Part shown: piece by piece, positions 63,339-64,000 of the stretch | How the letters are laid out: every line of letters begins with the position of its first letter | Numbering within the stretch: the stretch's first letter is position 1 | NCBI RefSeq assembly: GCF_005405345.1 | Contig: NZ_BJDW01000011.1 | Coordinates: 1 to 64,000 of the forward strand | Length of the DNA stretch: 64,000 nucleotides | Source of the DNA: Enterococcus viikkiensis | Lineage (GTDB): Bacteria > Bacillota > Bacilli > Lactobacillales > Enterococcaceae | Direction of reading: 5' to 3' | Program-made: the position numbers and the translations under genes | Notes under the pieces: generated by a model | Database searches by the model: none | Told to the model about the DNA's origin: nothing | Seen by the model: the letters and a program-made list of their open reading frames with translations, nothing else

Positions 63339-64000
63339 CTTTTATCTCCCCCCTTCGCTTATTTATATTGCCAAGATTATAGTAACTGATATTAATTTCT
63401 ACTGCGTTTTGTCTTTTACATTTTTATTCGTTATTATATTTCACTTAAAAACTATTAATAAGCGTAAAAAATCTAATTAATAAGTTATTTTATTCGATAA
63501 AAAATTTTCTCTTAGCGTTTATTGACATTCATATATTTTAAAAAAAAAGCGCCCTTTCGAGTAACCAAACGACGATCAGCTCATGAACGAATTCCCTGTT
63601 ATCCTATTAAATCCTTGCTATTCTCCATATTTTCAACAACTTTATTCATTTTTTAATTGTGTTCCCTTTAATAAAAAATGATAGGAATCAATACCGATTT
63701 TTAATGACAAAAAACAATTAAAAAGGGTTCCGGTGCATTTATTATTTATTTTCTGTTTATTTCAAGCGCAAATTGGTATTTTAGAAGCAGAACGGTCACA
63801 AGTATTCTTTTAAGTGTTAACATTCGATTGCTTTTACTCCATTTTCTTTTTAAAATTTTGACATTATGAAATGAGTACTCTTCTCTTTGAGACAGAAGAG
63901 ACAATTTAACTTTTCAGCAAGTCGAACTAAGAATTTTTCTATCACAAAAAGCGAGTGCAGCGAAAAGATTCTTCGACACACTCACTTTAAAATTTTTTAT
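63339..64000. other. Upstream region of the pilus operon
   Basis: About 660 bp of AT-rich DNA with no gene. It must hold the pilus promoter, but no pair of boxes on the - strand stands out. A TTGACA at 63522 faces the + strand. No regulator gene such as ebpR is seen inside the window. Confidence 0.4.
63940..63990 (-). terminator. Terminator of a gene beyond the right edge
   Basis: On the - strand AGTGAGTG...CACTCGCT with inner CGAA/TTCG pairs forms a long hairpin followed by TTTTTG. It would end a - strand gene lying just past position 64000. Confidence 0.6.

Noticed and set aside
1-64000. tRNA, rRNA, CRISPR arrays, complete insertion sequences
   Set aside because: I looked for tRNA cloverleaf ends, regular spacer repeats and transposase motifs and saw none that I could support.

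Overview
The window looks like a low-GC Firmicute chromosome, most likely an Enterococcus. The support is a cydABCD operon, an NADH peroxidase very close to the enterococcal enzyme as I remember it, WxL/DUF916 surface proteins, Mga-type regulators, a Gls24 stress protein, an Ebp-like three-pilin operon, an Spx paralogue and XerS recombinases. Species cannot be fixed by reading alone.

Left part (1-6.3 kb): cydABCD on the + strand, encoding cytochrome bd quinol oxidase and its CydDC maturation exporter. From 6.3 to 10.6 kb the DNA is gene-poor. It holds a secreted sortase-fold protein broken by one frameshift, an Mga-like regulator on the - strand and several inverted repeats. One of these (10077-10126) contains a dif-like core just upstream of an intact xerS gene. 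To the right of it about four fifths of genes lie on the - strand, as expected if replication forks enter from the right and meet near here.

11.8-21.3 kb: an NADH peroxidase gene whose catalytic Cys42 codon is TGA, an orphan bacteriocin-immunity gene, a 52-residue membrane peptide coupled to a YkuE-like phosphoesterase, a two-component system, an XRE regulator with a small membrane protein, an Ada-type alkylation-repair protein and a second xerS with one frameshift. Several short decayed gene remnants lie between these.

21.4-32.3 kb: a dense - strand redox/electrophile-response region. It has four aldo-keto reductases, two flavodoxins, a cupin, a carboxymuconolactone-decarboxylase-like protein, an NAD(P)-binding epimerase-like protein, an MFS exporter, a LysR regulator, a histidine phosphatase and two MerR regulators. 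Four promoters here have the 19-bp spacer and central dyad typical of MerR control, which points to a local regulon.

32.4-46.5 kb: an ECF sigma/ABC exporter operon like the B. subtilis sigY-yxl layout, a GH1 phospho-glycosidase plus PTS EIIC unit with a divergent GntR regulator, a fifth aldo-keto reductase, an alpha/beta hydrolase, a HesB-like protein, a Gls24 protein and an IcaA/PgaC-like glycosyltransferase with a membrane partner.

47.2-64 kb: cell-surface region. It contains a DUF1456 protein, a WxL/DUF916 module with a divergent DUF916-Mga pair, an Spx paralogue, a MATE exporter with an attenuator-like leader, a GNAT acetyltransferase and a pilus operon (vWA tip adhesin, small anchor-type pilin, LPSTG backbone pilin) with no class C sortase gene in the window. 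A - strand terminator at the right edge implies another - strand gene just outside.
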